64,000 nt of DNA from Sphagnum compactum (GCA_965153455.1 OZ234495.1:9296875-9360874), one strand, 5' to 3'; positions 1 to 13,939 are shown, numbered from the stretch's first letter. The notes: generated by a model from the letters alone, not told the origin. Program-made: numbers and translations.

Positions 1-718
1 ACCAGTTGGCAACTTTTGTCAAAGCATTCTGATTCATATGCCATACCTGGCCACATATGTCAGTATAAGACCAAAGTTTAACAAGCACATCAAAGAACCT
101 GAGTACACCCAATGCTTGATTCCACATAGCTCTTAAAACTGGGGAAAAATATGCAAGCCTGTCATGCCCAATTTTGAATGAGAAGAACACAGCTCTCGGA
201 GTGCCACATCATACATCATAACCATGCACTTGTGTTCATATACTCCCAAGAGTTTAAGGGAAAGCCTATAAATAGCTAGCTAAAGGACAGCCCTATACAT
301 TTCCCACGTCATCAACAAGTTTGTCATCTGAACTTTAACAGGAATCTCCACACTCCCAACTGTTTCCATAGCACCATAGAATTTTACTTGCTAGAACTGT
401 TATCCGCTTGTTTGGGGAAGAGTTGAAACTTAGCACCCAAAAGTGTATGCAATGGATTAGCCATAGACAACATGAAAAGGAGGATTAGGAGGTCCAGAGC
501 AATTCGATTAGGAGGTTATAGACAATACAAGGCAGATTGATCACAACAGCATGCAGAAGTGATGGCAAATACATATGTACAGATAATTGAAAGAGCGCTC
601 ACCTTCCTGAGCATCTGTGACCAACTCCTGAAATTGTCCTCAAAACTAAGATTGTTGCTTAGTCCATCCTTGTTCACATGACCATTGTTGCATGATGGAC
701 AATCTTTCAGACAAACCA
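1..718. other. 3' flank of the BBR/BPC gene, no gene seen
   Basis: No reading frame here resembles a protein. The part next to position 719 is probably the 3' UTR of the minus-strand BBR/BPC gene. No convincing minus-strand polyadenylation signal was picked out. Confidence 0.4.
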
Positions 719-1657
719 TCACCGTAACGTGACATAACGATTAGTACCATGTTTTGCCCAATGATCTTTGAGGTCAACAGAATAGCTTATATCAACACCT
801 TCTGATGCTAGCTTCTCTAGTAGTTTTTCAAAAGCTCCAGCACTCATCTTCCTCCCAGCTAATCGAGAACCCCTCTTTTTTGGGTTTGTTGGCAACGGGT
901 ACAGTGAAATGAGGGTTGTGCAACAAGCAGATTGCCATCCACCGTTACCCCATCGATAACACTGTTGATTTGTTCCAGTGCAAGAGCAGTATGGTATTGG
1001 GGTTGGAGCAGAAACTGGAACAGTAGTGTAATTTGTCCTACTTACATTCTGTGATTCCCGTATTTGCCCTTTGCCTTCTTCCTCCCCTACTTGAGGTCCT
1101 CGCAATCGCCTCTGTGGTGTCAAAGGCTTCCGTGTCTTTTTCATCGCAGGCCGAAGCACCTTATTCCGGGCCAGAACACCAGCTGAGCCTCCAGGAGACT
1201 GTTTCCTTTGAAGTTCTGCCTGTGTCTCAGTCCTCTGAAAAGCTCTATGATCACCAGCACCATGAGCAGACTCAGCATCAAAGGTCATGACTGAATTCGG
1301 TTGACTGAAATCACCTGCCAATGAACACTGCTCAGCAACCCCAACTCGTTGCAGGAGTTTGGACCCATTTATACCTCCTGCAGAACTCAGGCGTTTGCGT
1401 CCCCGTGAGGCCAAGGATTCCTTTTCCACTTTTGCAAGTGTAGAGATGGCAGCATCCCTTTCCCGGAGTGCAGCATCACGGTCAGCAAGGGCAACATCAC
1501 GTTCCAAAAGCGCAGCATCACGTTCCGCACACGCCACCATCTTTTCAGCAATTGCTGTATTCTTCTCCAACAGGGCAGCATCCCGTTCAGCAATCACCGT
1601 AATAAGCTGCAGGACTACATGGTCTGATACATGATCCCCTCTCCCTGCACCATCCAT
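719..1657 (-). CDS. BPC: BBR/BPC (basic pentacysteine) GAGA-binding transcription factor
   Basis: A single coding exon of 312 codons from ATG at 1657 to TGA at 719-721. Residues about 20-75 are an Ala-rich coiled coil built on [10 protein letters not shown]-like repeats, the 'alanine zipper' of group II BBR/BPC proteins. A basic stretch near residues 170-190 (KKTRKP, QRRLRG) is a likely nuclear localisation signal. The last ~93 residues are the diagnostic DNA-binding domain: CSC, then QQCYRWG, then WQSACC (five conserved Cys at about 224, 226, 233, 245, 246), [16 protein letters not shown], and the terminal [13 protein letters not shown]. The family is plant-specific, nuclear, binds GA/CT repeats and recruits Polycomb-type repressors. 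Length and domain order are typical and no break is seen. The upstream neighbour is AT-rich spacer, so this gene stands alone. Confidence 0.95.
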   Translation of the reverse strand: MDGAGRGDHVSDHVVLQLITVIAERDAALLEKNTAIAEKMVACAERDAALLERDVALADRDAALRERDAAISTLAKVEKESLASRGRKRLSSAGGINGSKLLQRVGVAEQCSLAGDFSQPNSVMTFDAESAHGAGDHRAFQRTETQAELQRKQSPGGSAGVLARNKVLRPAMKKTRKPLTPQRRLRGPQVGEEEGKGQIRESQNVSRTNYTTVPVSAPTPIPYCSCTGTNQQCYRWGNGGWQSACCTTLISLYPLPTNPKKRGSRLAGRKMSAGAFEKLLEKLASEGVDISYSVDLKDHWAKHGTNRYVTLR

Positions 1658-3050
1658 TATGATGTATGGGCTGATAGAGCATTCCCAAAATCACCTGTCC
1701 ATTTTTCATTCTTAGTGTTGATGATCATCACTACCTAAACCTGAAGGACAAGCACATCTCAGAATTTGTGCCACTAGCAATAGTGCAACAAATCCTGACA
1801 ATACCACCACTCCTGCATACAGACTACAGCTCCACAACAAAGGTCTCAGTATCTGACTCTAAGAACTCAAACATGCCAGACCATTGACAAGCTCTCCAAA
1901 ACGTCTCAGTATCATGATCTAAGGACTCAAAAGTACTCATTCTTGACAATGATCTAACAATGTCAAACACTGAAAAGCAATACAAAAAACAAACAATCAA
2001 AACTTTTCTCAACTATTTTGAGCTGGATTCAGATCTCTAGGATTAGACATACAAGTATGATGAGCTAAGCTGTAAAGCATCTGAGCATGCATTCAAACAG
2101 ATTTTGAAAGACTCACAGGAACTGTATACAAATGATGTGAAATCTGGCCCGTTGTACACTCCGCAGTCGTCGATATGAGTCCACAAGCTCTTAGAACAGT
2201 TGCAAAGTAAATCAGAAAATTTTCTAAATTAGGGTTTGCAAGCTGGAGAGGAATCAGCCAGCCCCACGGCACATTTCTCATCATCATCCTTTATATTCCC
2301 CATTGCTGCTGGGAACGAATTCTCCACCATAGCAAGAGGGGAACGAAGATCATATGGCATAGTAATCATTAAAAAAACCCGCTTCCTACATACGTGCATA
2401 TGCTAACTAAGCTCACACACTCAACGTCACCACATCAACCACCCCGCCCCAGAAAAATTGAAGAGAATGTCAGAAAGTCTACTGTCCACAAGAATCGGAA
2501 CTAGAAAAATTATACACACAACAGAACCTCCTCGACTTCAAGAAGGTGCGAATTCAGAGATGGGATGACTCTCAGACCACTGCCAAAAAAGGCAAGGTGA
2601 TAAGACAGAGGGAGGGAACGAGATTAGGTTTGGGGGGGGGGGGGGAAGGGAGAGGAAACACAAAAAGAAGAACAAGAACAAGAAGGGACACTTCCAAAAA
2701 CCTTCCTTCACGCTAGAGAACGCCGCAAGAAACAAAAGATAGATCACACACCCAAAGGTTTCAGAATAAGGGCATCAATGAAACCAAAAAAAACAAAAAA
2801 CAGAAACAATAGCACAAAAAAGTGAATACCAAAGCCGTAAAATGGGACAGAGGGAGAAGTAGAGAAACAGAGAAGAAAAGAGAAATTGCAGGCGATGGTG
2901 GTGGCAGTGGGAGAGAACAGAAGAGAGCAACAGTAGCAGCGAAGGCAACCAGACAGAGACAGAGACAGAGAGAGAAAACCCAAAAAAGCTCCAAAAGGCC
3001 AAAAGCAAAGCGCAAACAAAGACTCCACCAAACCCTAAAACATTAGCAAG
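1658..3050 (-). promoter_or_regulatory. Probable 5' leader, leader intron and promoter of the BPC gene
   Basis: On the minus strand 2,600-3,040 is strongly pyrimidine-rich (CTCTCTGTCTCTGT-type runs, plus a homopolymer G/C run near 2,632-2,645). That is typical of plant 5' leaders. The AT-richer 1,660-2,550 stretch has no coding potential and would fit a leader intron, with a possible acceptor just upstream of the ATG (CTATCAG, about 1,673). Base composition drops to the AT-rich spacer at about 3,050. The exact start site and splice sites are inferred. Confidence 0.45.
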
Positions 3051-3076
3051 GATGACTACATACACTCTTATTATGG

Positions 3077-3165
3077 TCCATTTCACACTTGATCCTAAGT
3101 CAGTGTTAAATGAAAATCTAGGTGGCATCTTAGTTTAAATGGGTGATACCTTAATGTGAAGTGAG
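3077..3165 (-). repeat. Fragment of the 205-bp MITE family seen at 25.9 kb
   Basis: This segment aligns with the reverse complement of the element at 25,876-26,080: CACACTTGAT, then GTGTTAAATGAAAATCTAGG, TGGCATC, and AAATGGGTGATA in the same order. The terminal repeats are eroded. It lies at the 5' edge of the BPC leader. Confidence 0.6.
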
Positions 3166-6100
3166 TATTACAGTACAGGGGCAGCTTCAGCCCATGATAG
3201 TAGATTTATTAATTAATTAACTAATTTCCCAAGATTTCATGCTGAAATTTAAAATATTCTTTATTTTTTCCTACATCAATTTTTGTTCTCTGCAAAACAA
3301 TTAAAAATAAAAAGCTAACTCAAATAATTTGCAACACTTTTTTAAAATGATATAATATTATGATGATATTATACTAATTCTAATTTCTTCTTTTTAATGG
3401 AAGTAGAACAATAGGTAGAATTTCAATCGATTTTTCAGGTTTATCAAATATGTCAAGGTGTTATGGTATTCAAGGAAGGTAGGTTGTTGTTTTTACATGT
3501 TATATAGTGAAGAAAGAGCATGTTTCTTTTTTAGGATTTTGTGATCTAGTCAAAGTGGGGATCATCCGAAAAATGATTTAGCCAAATTTGGTTACAAACT
3601 AGATAGGAAAATAGAAAAGAAAACAGAATTTTTTAGTTTTCTTGGCTATTTATGGAACTTATCATGAAAATATGACAACTTGCCAAAAAAAACTCTAAAT
3701 CTAAAAAATTTGGGCAATCTTTTCCCATGAAAAATCCTTTTTATAAATTAAAATCATATTTTCTAGGTCAAAATTTGGAAAAAATTCACCTATGAAAGAA
3801 ACACTAGGAAAAGCCACTTGAGCCTTGGTGTAGGACTTGGGCTTAAAATTTTCAATCACACTTAACTCAATTTGTGGGTGACTTATGGAATATTATGTGT
3901 GCATATGATGGAAAGGCATGTTTGATAGAAGTTCATGTTTCTAGGGGAGAAGTTTTTAATCTCATAAAAACTTCTTAGAATTTGTGTAGTGTAATTTGAA
4001 GGCACATTAAAATGCACAATTATCCTCTATCTATCACATGAGTGAGTTGAGTGGTTTTTTTTTCATGGCATGGCATTCCAAAAAACATAGAGCTTCATTT
4101 CTTGAAGGTTACATCAATTTTTACACAACCCACAAGCAAGAGCATTACCAAAATCAAGTGTGCACTTGGCTATTGCATTGCACACCTTAATTATTTTGGT
4201 AATGCTTTCACCCTTGAGTTTTATTCTATGAGGAAAGGAAGGTTTTTAATTGAAAGTTTGAATCTACCATAACGAATAGAATCATTATGTGATGAATTGT
4301 TTGTTTGTCCCATTGAAATCTCCCAAACCACAACACTTTTTGCTACACGTTTGTTACCATTGGAAAGTCATGATGAATAAGCATGCACCAAGGTTTAGGG
4401 TTTAGGGTTTTGGAAAGTCATGATGAATAAGCATGCACCAAGGTGTTTTGTAATATCTAGACCTATAAAGTAAGAGTTATCAAATATTGAACAATTTTGT
4501 CAGTGAAAATTCAATTAAATCAATTTTAGGGAAATTGGGGTGTGTTTCTGGTATTGTTGGAAAGGCCTCAATCAATAGGATTCCATAATTTTAAGTCCTA
4601 AGGTGCAAAAGCTATTGAATTTTGAGTAAATTTTGTCAATGAAAATTCAATTTGATTTTGAAATTTTAATTTTAATGAAATGTGATTTCAAATTTAGGTT
4701 GAAAAAGGTGTACCATTTTCCCTTTGAAATCCATTCAATTGCGCCAACAACACATGCCACATTTCTATTTGTGAAAAAAGGTTGTTTGTTTGTTTTTTAT
4801 GTTGAAATATACCAAATCATAACAACTCCCTCCCCCCCTTGCGTTGTTAAAATTGTTTAAAAGCCCTTAATGGATAGGGTGCACCAAGGTGGTTTTGTAA
4901 TGTTTAAACTAATGTTATTCAATTCTTCATTTTAAAAGGAACTTTCAATTTTGATTTTTTTTCATAAAAATTATGGAACCTTCAGTTTGGCCTTAAATTG
5001 TTTTTTTGGATTTCTAAAACCTTTGGTTTTGGTCATTTTCACAAAGAATTTAAAACCAATTTAGTTTAAAACCAAGTCCCATTCCATCTTCATTACACAC
5101 AACCAAAAAAACAAAATATTAATGTGTTTAATTAGTGCACATAGTTGAAGATAGAAATTATGTAGTAATTGTTATATTCAATTAATCAAAATGCAATAAA
5201 TTGCTTAAATGTAAGGCCGAGTTTGTTTTATGAAATTGTCCCTTTCTACCTAAAGAATTTGGACGTGTTTAAATGTGGTAGCACTTCTAGTTTAATTTTG
5301 AAAAAAAAATGAAATGCTTTGTTAAGTTCCCAACTTAAGATTCCAACAAAACTCATAACCTCCAATTAAAGGACCCTAGAACCTGACCTATAACCTACAC
5401 TTGAACCTGTTTAAATCCTCAAACCTAATTAATGAATATTGAACAATTTTGTCCCAAAATATCAACACAATCATAAATTTAAAATTTTAATGAAATTTGT
5501 GCAACTTACTAGTATTGTTGGAAAGCCCTTATAAGTGGGATTTCTTATAGATGGTTTCATAAAATTTGGACATAAGATGGGAGAAATATTAAGTTTTGAG
5601 TTATTTTTGTCACTAGAAATTAATTTAAGTTTTTAAAGACATATTTTTCACAATATGGCGTTATCATTGAGGTCCTATTCACACTTGGAGTAATTGCACT
5701 AATACAATATCATTAAACACCATGAATTCAAAATGGCATCCCTCGGGAAACTTGCAAATTGTGGCATCAATTATTAAAAAAACAAATTTATAGAGGTTTA
5801 AATATTAGTCCACAATCTAAAGCACATGAAATCTTGCTGATGCAACATTCACTAAAGTGGGTTTCCTTAACTAAAGATGGATTAGTTGCCATGCCATTAA
5901 ACTGTAAAGGAGTGACTGCAAGTACCGAAACAAAATAAATGGTCATATTTTTTTTTATACCTTAATGACCATTAAATTTGATCTTGAACTCCTTATTTTC
6001 AACATTCTTTATTTTTTTACATTCACAATTAGATTCAAAATCATCAACAACTTAAGGCTTATATTTTTCATATTACTATGACTACCCTCAAATATACAAA

Positions 6101-9100
6101 TTTTATGTTACCTTGACAATTTACTTGTCAAATTGATAAAAAGTAACAACAAAATTCATCATCAAAATTGTTATACAAATGTTCAATGTTTTCACTTGAA
6201 TGGTCAGATATAATATATTTTCTCATTATTGTGAATTGATTTTCAATTTTCACATTGAAAAAGTTGATTTCAAGTAGATTTTTCTAAGTGCTAGTAGCTT
6301 TTGATGTTTACTTTATGTAGTGTAACATTTGTTTCAAGTATTTGTTAAATATGTTTAACAAATAGAAAATACAATTTTTCAACAATGTATTTGAATATAC
6401 AATGAGTTTCATATCCTAGCTTAATACAAATCTCTCTCATTAAAAAATTTAATGAAATTTTTTTTTTCTTATTTTAAAGTTTCTCAAATATTGTATCAAT
6501 GGAATGCATATTGATTTCATTTAATGAAACTTCAATAGATTTTGAATTTACTTTCTTATGTTTATGTCAAAAGTTGTTTTTATTTTTAAACTCAATTTAA
6601 TTCCTCAACATTTTTGCATATTTTACCATTCTTTTGCCCTATCAGGTTATTCATGTGGATTAACTAAAATCAAGTTGACACATGGCTTAACACAAGTAGT
6701 GATTCGAGGAAAACATTATTAAAATCATGATTTACAATTTTTTTAAACAATTTTTCAAATTCTTATGACCCAAAAAGATGTTGGATTATATTATTATGTA
6801 AATGTGTATAATTTAAGAAGATTCCCATAAATATGTCATTTTCAAATGATTTCAAAAGCTTTTAAGAGTTCATTAAGTAATGAAAGTAGTAATTATAGAC
6901 TCATTTTTATGCTTTTGCATCCCGTGCATTTTTGTTGTCATCATTTCTTACTTTGGAATTCAACAACATAATACATAATGAATATGCAAATGCAAAATTC
7001 TTACATGTTTAATCAATGCATAAATTTGAAACCATATTATCTACAAATTTGTGTAATGGTTACCAAAAAATGGAGCCTAAAAGAGAGAATGGACATGTCT
7101 CATTGGTATTTGTCATTTTGTTTAAATGATCACCCCCCATCCCCCTCCCCCCTGACCCTGTGTGAACAACCCATGGTCTTGTTCCCTTTCATCATGATTT
7201 GTTCATGTGTTTATGGTCACTTGCTTGTTGTTTAAAGTTATGGTTTTGCTCCCCTTCATAATTTTTCTCCCATTCAAGAAGAGGAGTGGCAACAAAAGAG
7301 CTCCAACATGAACACACCTCCCCACAACTATAACTAACTTCCCCCAATAGTAAGCTCCAACCAAAAATTGTGGTATGTGAGTTTTATTTTCTTTCACTAT
7401 GAGAAATTGTGTCTGTGGAAACCTCACTTTCTAACTAGAACTATGAAATAACTAATCTGCAACTATCCCATGGAAATATGAAGAATTAAAAAATAAAATA
7501 CCACATAAAAAATTCATGAAGCTCTATTATATTTACATATTAGTACCAAGATGAACCTATATGAAAATGAATGTATGCATCATATATAGAGTTTTGGTCA
7601 ACCATGTTTGACTTTGTTGACAAGTTGCACAAAAATTACACATGACAACTATAATATAACTAGAATACATGAAGCATTTATTAACAACTTGTTTGCAACT
7701 ACTTTACAACTATTATATTGCATCTTTGTGCAACTATCCAACTACCCAACTATTAGCTACAATAATAATAATAATAAGATTGTTACTGCTATTATAATTA
7801 GTATTATAATTAATACCTAAATTTTAAATTATTAATTATTATTATTAATTATTAACTATTATGAATTATAATAATTAATATGTATCTAGTAAATAGATTA
7901 TGTTAACGTAGAACCATTCATTGATTATTGTTGGCTAATGATTAAATCATTTGGATTTTTACTATTTCTTGTTTATTTTGTGTGATGTAAAACATCACGG
8001 GGATGCCAAAGTAATCTTTATATTATATGTTTCAACTTTAGAAGCAAAAGTACAACATAGAAGAAACACAAAACACGTTGAAATCACATAGTGCATGTCT
8101 TTTTTAAATGATTTTTTATTTTTAAACTTCATATCTTCATTTTTTGTCCTTTTAATAATCTAAAATGTTATGGGTGCATCAAATTAAGATCTACAGTAAT
8201 TATTTGAGTTCTAGAAGTAAAAAAACAACACAAAAGAACCATGCACAAGAAAAATGTGTTGAATTTTAGAGTGTGAATTAGGCCAATAACCAAACATTGA
8301 CCTCGCTTACTTTTGACATCTTTGTATTTGGCTAGATAAGGAATTTAATTTTTTTTTAAAAAGGATAACACCACCAATTCAAGTTTTAATGTCAATTATT
8401 CGATTTAACTCCAATGGTGGCTTTAGTAAAATGTTGCGCTTTTCACCAAATACTTTAAAACTTGATTTAGAAGTTAAACCTAAACCTACCTAAAATTAAA
8501 AACTTGTTGACACAAGTATTTACCTATATAAGTATATATGTCACCATGTAGGGAGTTTATGTGACTATTATGTAGTTAAGCAAGTATGTAAAACATTTGG
8601 TGGCTATTAGGTTAGTAAATGCATGTTAATGGTATTAATACATAGGTAACCATTGTGGAAAAACTAGTGCTAACATTAGGTAATTTGACCCAAAAATGCA
8701 AATTAGCTCAAATGTTTTTTCCTTAAGGTAATCACACACCTATAACTCAAATAAAAAGAAAATAAAAACCAAGACCCCCAAAATTTAAAGGTCAAAAATC
8801 AAAACTAGTGTTGATTTACACTATTCAGGCCTAGGTTGGTATAAGTGTCAAGGACCTTACCACATTTGTATGACCTAAGGCAATATTGGCCTTAGAACAT
8901 TTCATTAAGTACAAGCCTAATAAACCTTATTAGATAGGTATGACCTAAGGTAATATCATCCTTGTACCACTAGCACCATTAAGTAATACAAAATATATTT
9001 TAGTGTTGGGTAGTTTTTTACTTTTGTGAAGAACCTTTAATTTTTGTTCCAAAAAACTTTTATATGACTTTTGATTTTAATTCGAAATGGAAATGGGAAT

Positions 9101-9960
9101 TTGGTTCCAAGTTCAAATTTTCAATTGAATTCTAGTTTTGAAAATCAAAGTTGGTTTAAATTTGGTTTTATTAACTAGAATCAAACTTTATTTTTGGTTA
9201 ATTTTTAATTAATATCCAGTTCTAGTTTTTTTTTTCAAGAGCATGTTTCTTAGTTATGGTTCCACACATAGATAGAACCAAACCCAATTTTAGGTTTAAG
9301 GTTTATGGTTTAGACTTTGTTTCGATTTAATTTTTACTAATTGGAATCAAAACCATCAATTCTTATTTGTTAAAGTGAGTACTCACTTGACACTATTATA
9401 TTCCAATCAATTGATTCATAATAATTGAAAATGAATAATAAGACCATGTTAGTGTTGAAAAAATGAAACAAATATCATGACCAAGCTTGTATGAAAACCT
9501 AAAACATACCTTATACCAAGGTTGGTATATTCAAAAGTTGTCAAAACACAAAGAATTTTCATGAAGAACATGGATGAAATTTGGAAACATAAATCACAAC
9601 CAAAGTTTTTTTCAATACTTAAATTATAAACCAATGAAAGAAAACAAACCCAAAGAATTTTGTCTTGAACAATTCATAACTATTGACACTACTAGAATTA
9701 TTGGTTTTTTAAATGGTTCAAATTGACTAATTAGTCTTATTAATGGACATGTCCATTTTGACCAAAAACTCTAGGCATGTATTTTTTGACCAATCAACTT
9801 GATTATAATGACTTATTTGACCAATACATCTAATCAAGTTGGACAATATTAGTCAAAATGGCCAATGGATTTAAGTCAAATGAAACATTTAGTCAAATTG
9901 AATAAAAAATTGACATCATTAATTAAGATGACCAAATTTATTTAATCAAATGGGACATTT
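3166..9960. other. AT-rich gene-free spacer
   Basis: About 6.8 kb with no recognisable coding region. It holds homopolymer and AT-rich low-complexity DNA, a telomere-motif duplication (4,361-4,444), an ATT/AAT microsatellite-like patch near 7,760-7,870, and isolated relics of dispersed repeats: a GATCTAGTCAAAG...TTTAGCCAAATTTGG piece at 3,540-3,600 resembling the 38-kb MITE end, and a TTCACACTTGG piece near 5,683. Confidence 0.6.
4361..4444. repeat. 34-bp direct repeat separated by a telomere-type motif
   Basis: An identical 34-bp sequence (starting TGGAAAGTCATGATG, ending CACCAAGGT) occurs at 4,361-4,394 and 4,411-4,444. Between the copies lies TTAGGGTTTAGGG, two plant telomere repeat units. 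The two copies are identical by eye, which points to a recent event. Confidence 0.85.
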
Positions 9961-9966
9961 TATGCC

Positions 9967-10130
9967 TATTACATACCTACCTCCTACTCCTACCTACAAT
10001 TTTACAACCTACCTACCAACCCACCCATTTACCTAGATGTAATACCTACCTACCAAACCACCTACCTACTTAAATGTAATACTTACTTATCCACCCACCC
10101 ACCTACAACCTACCTACCTATGTACCTCAT
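9967..10130. repeat. CCTA/CCTAC-rich simple-sequence tract
   Basis: Imperfect tandem CTAC/CTACCTAC/CCAC repeats over about 160 bp. Similar CTACCTAC tracts occur at 17,836, 31,850 and 54,600-54,960. In the MITE family at 17.6 and 34.0 kb they form the loop-proximal part, so this may be an expansion of such an element. Confidence 0.6.
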
Positions 10131-10197
10131 AATCTTATAATGATGTGTTGAAATAAACATGTGAAATAAAAAACTTAACAAAAGTTGAACACCTTTT

Positions 10198-10262
10198 GAT
10201 GATGTGGTCCATTGGTTAAAGACTTGGTTTATCATTAGGGAGATTGAAGGTTCAATTCTTAA
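10198..10262 (+). mobile_element. tRNA-like unit, probable SINE head
   Basis: A box-type motif TGGTCCATTGG (10,205-10,215) and B box-type motif GGTTCAATTC (10,249-10,258) start 44 nt apart, the spacing in a standard tRNA. A D-arm can be drawn (GTCC paired with AGAC, one mismatch). The T-stem and acceptor do not pair properly, so it is not a working tRNA. The 3' side is a TAAG/TAGG-rich tail up to about 10,420. This is the usual build of a tRNA-derived SINE; I did not recognise the family. Confidence 0.4.
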
Positions 10263-10429
10263 TATTTATAACCTATGTACATGCTTAAGGGGTTTAGGTA
10301 AGCTATACTAAGCTAAGTAAGTTAAGTAGGTTATACTAAGTTAGGTTAAAGCAGGTCAAGTAGCTTAGGCTAGAATAAGTTACCACTTACTTACTAGCCT
10401 TTTTACAACCTACCTACCACAAAATATTT

Positions 10430-12600
10430 TTTGATAATAAATTTTAAACAAAATTATTTCAATATGGGCAAAAATGTGACTAATCAAATGGCTCACTATT
10501 TGCAAGTCAAAATGACCAATCAAATGGTCCATAGTTTGCTAGTAAAGAATACCACCATAGTCATAAATTTGGGGTGGTCTTTTTGGACATTGACATGTTT
10601 AAATCAATTTGTCAAAATGTTGGAGTGATCTTTTTTACACATGCTCAAATTGGGTATTTTTTAAATTAGATTTTCTAAGAAAACCCAATAATTCTATGAG
10701 TGTAATGGAGTAAACACCTAAACAAAAATAAAGATTGACTTCTTTTTAGCAAATTTCATCTTATGGAAACAAGAAAAAAGGTCTTGTGAAGGTAACACAA
10801 GATTTTGGACTAGTTAATTTTGGAAAAATTACCAATATTTGAGGATTTGGAAGGTCACACGAGCCACCCCCTTGATAGATGACTAGGATGCAACACTTCA
10901 TGACCAACTTGCTAGGTTTGTTCCATGCCAAAACCCTTTCCACTCCATGCCATCCTTCACTACTCACCTACATTGCACCACCTTGCCATTGAATAAACTT
11001 ATGCAAGCAATGAAGGTGAAATCATCGCCTATATGGACTCAAGATTTTATGTGGTAATAAGGTTAATAAGATGAATTTAGCCATTAAGAACTTAGGATGT
11101 TGTAAATTGTGTTGAATAAAAACTAATAAATTAGGATGTTGCAATAGAAAAGTTGCACAAAAGTTAGGATGGTGCAAAACAAGAGTTGCACAATAATCCC
11201 CTAAGAAAAAAATGGTATATTTTTACTAATTAGTTTTTGATTACATGTTGTCCTCAACTTTGTTTCAACTACATAATTTATTTATTTTGAGAGATTCCAT
11301 GTGGATGGCTTGACACTTCAAATTTGTCAAACTATCAACTAATTTGTTAGGTGTATGGCAGTGTTAATAACCTAGTTGAGTTATAGTCAACAAGTCCACT
11401 TTGTGATGATAAATCATGCCATACCATGTTAGCCATTTGATTAATTTGGTGAACCTTGTTTATGAATGAATGAAAGACGAAAATAGATGAATGAAATATT
11501 ACATATGCTTTCAATTTTACTTTAACTTTAAAGTGACTTGTTTTGCAACTATATTCAGACTTTGTTATGATTGTGTTGCAATTAGTTTTCAACTTTATTG
11601 GAAATTTGTGACACCTTTACCAAAGTTTATAACTTTCATTATTTTTTGCCTTGCCACTAAACATCATAAATGGACTACAAATTGTGTGACATAATGTCAA
11701 GGAATAGGACAACATACACATTTGGATTTAAGGTCACTATGAATGCTATTAAAATGATTAAAAAATGTCCAACACAAAGTTCACATGGCATTACTAAATG
11801 GGAAGTAAATAAGGTTTATTAACATAGATTGGTAGCAAAATTTTGTTGGTTTGAACTAGTATGTGGAAAAGATGGGAAAATGATAATGGTTTAGTGCAAG
11901 GTTTATTATGATATTGAGAGGAGGGAAAAACTTTTGATGTTTAAATTCAAGATTCCTTTATCAAACATTTAGGAAATTGAGGAAATGTGAAATGGTTAGA
12001 CTTGGAATGAGAGTTGGAGATTATTTTGTATGCCCTACCAACTTTTTTGTGTAAAATGTAAAGTTGTATGGATCCAAGGGGTGTGACATTATTGCAATTC
12101 ACGTTGCAAAATGGTAGCAAAAAAAAAAGGAAAAATCTTTGTTGAAATCATCCATTTGTTGCAAGGTTGGCCCATGTAGATTTTGAGGATTTCAAGTGTT
12201 TTTTTCAATTTTTTAAAATACAAAATTGCCTTCACAAGCATTGGATAGATTCCACTAGATGGACTATGGTAAAAACAATGCAATAAAGGTGGTTATGCAA
12301 AAACATTAAATTATTGTTGTAAATTGTGATGAAGTCATTATTGTAGACAACCAAAGTTGGATGTCTATTCATGTATATATGGTTGAAGAATGGAAGAAGG
12401 TCTGCATACTCCTTAGCTTGCAAAAATTGTGGATGGAATTTTTTTTAACAACGTGATTTCCAACATTATGTGAAGTTTGGTTGAATTTAGAGGCATGATT
12501 AAAACAACCATGGCCCACAAGTTCATTTGTTTTGGAGCATATGTAGTGACAATATTTCAAGGTGTCAAAATGGGTGTTATCACATAACTCTAGTGTAAAA
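10430..12600. other. AT-rich spacer upstream of the hAT relic
   Basis: No gene seen. The missing N-terminal half of the transposase at 12.6 kb may once have lain here, but I could not recognise a BED finger or the following block in it. Confidence 0.4.
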
Positions 12601-12613
12601 ATATGTTCCATTT

Positions 12614-13870
12614 GTGAATGATGTGTATTGCATGGTGCATTGCACAAACTTGGCCATTCAAACTTTGAATGGTTTGAAGTTGGTGGGCAAGATCAAAAGT
12701 TGGCTTGCATCAATGTACAAATATTTTGATCACAACCCTAAACGCTATTTGGAAATATATAAGTTGGCTGAACTTTTGCAATTCAAAGGCAACAAGATCC
12801 TAAAAAACATGAAGACTTAGTGGATCTCCATGTTGTCATCTTCTAAGACAATGTTGAATGAATATTGAACATTGGTTGTGAAGATGGTTGAAAACAATGT
12901 AAACATTATCATTTCCAAAACTAATCATAGTTCGTTGTAATGTGAAAACATTACTAGGTCTAGCTTTTGTTTTTCCCTTGTTGGAATTAATGTAAAGGAT
13001 TATCCACATTTGAACAAGGGTGTGATATTTTCATATGTGACTTTGTGTTTATTTTCAAGCTTTGTGAAACAAACCTATATGGGTTATATTATGATCCTAA
13101 GAAAAGGTGTCCATTTTCACACTTTGGTGTTTTATTGATCTTGTTGAACACATCCATAACTAATTGTGCTTATGTTGGTGGAAGGAACTTCCCACTTAGA
13201 ATAATACGTTGCCTCTTCTTTTTGGAGGCAAATTCTATATGTTGCATTTCACCAACCAACCATAATGGAGTTGGGCCTTGTAACTAAGGATATTTGGGCT
13301 AAAATTAAAGATTTTGTGAAGTAACAATGTTTTGTAACAATTGCAGGTTTGATAATTGAGTTGGAATGGTGATTCCCCACATAAAAATTGTTGAATGCAA
13401 CTGAGGTGATCTACTTTAAATGTTGGCTTCTTCTGAGGCTAAAATTACATTTTAGTGACATGGGGCTTATTCAAGCACAAGTTGGGCACCTTAAAGCATG
13501 GGGTACTTGTGGTACATTTAGTGGGCCAATGATCAACCCTATTATCCTTGATGAACAATCATTTTTCTTCAAACTAACAGGATGTAAAATCATTGCCAAA
13601 TTGCCATATTCCCTCCCCATGATTGCAACCTTGCAACCATTTGATTATGGGAAAGCTTGGGTTTAATGCAATTTTAAATCAACATCTTTCAAAGTGGTTG
13701 AAGGTTGTGCATGGTTATGGTGTTGGGCATCATGGAAGATGAACACATTTTCTCGAATGTAGCATTCATCAAAACAAAACTAGGAAATCACCTAACTGTG
13801 CATCTTTACCTTGTTGCCCGAATGTATATACAAAAGTTTTACACACTTGAAACCATTTGCACCAATAGAA
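12614..13870 (+). pseudogene. Decayed hAT-type transposase, C-terminal two thirds
   Basis: Conceptual translation resembles the plant hAT transposases that carry a BED finger and an RNase H-like core. In order: HCTNLAIQTLNGLKLVGKI (12,640 on), YFDHNPKRYLEIYKLAELLQ, then KT-stop-WISMLSS with an in-frame stop, then EQGCDIFICDF...KLCETNLYGLYYDPKKR after a frameshift (13,015-13,100), and finally VLGIMEDEHIFSNVAFIKTK (13,722 on) leading into LVARMYIQKFYTLET. The last block corresponds to the hAT C-terminal dimerisation domain (EDExxFS, KxRLxxHL pattern). Several stops and at least two frameshifts make it non-functional. The N-terminal region was not found and terminal inverted repeats were not located. 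Confidence 0.75.
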
Positions 13871-13939
13871 ATGTCAAGATGCATCACATTACAAGTGACA
13901 TGCTAGATACATCCTTTCATAATTGTTTATTCACAAAAT

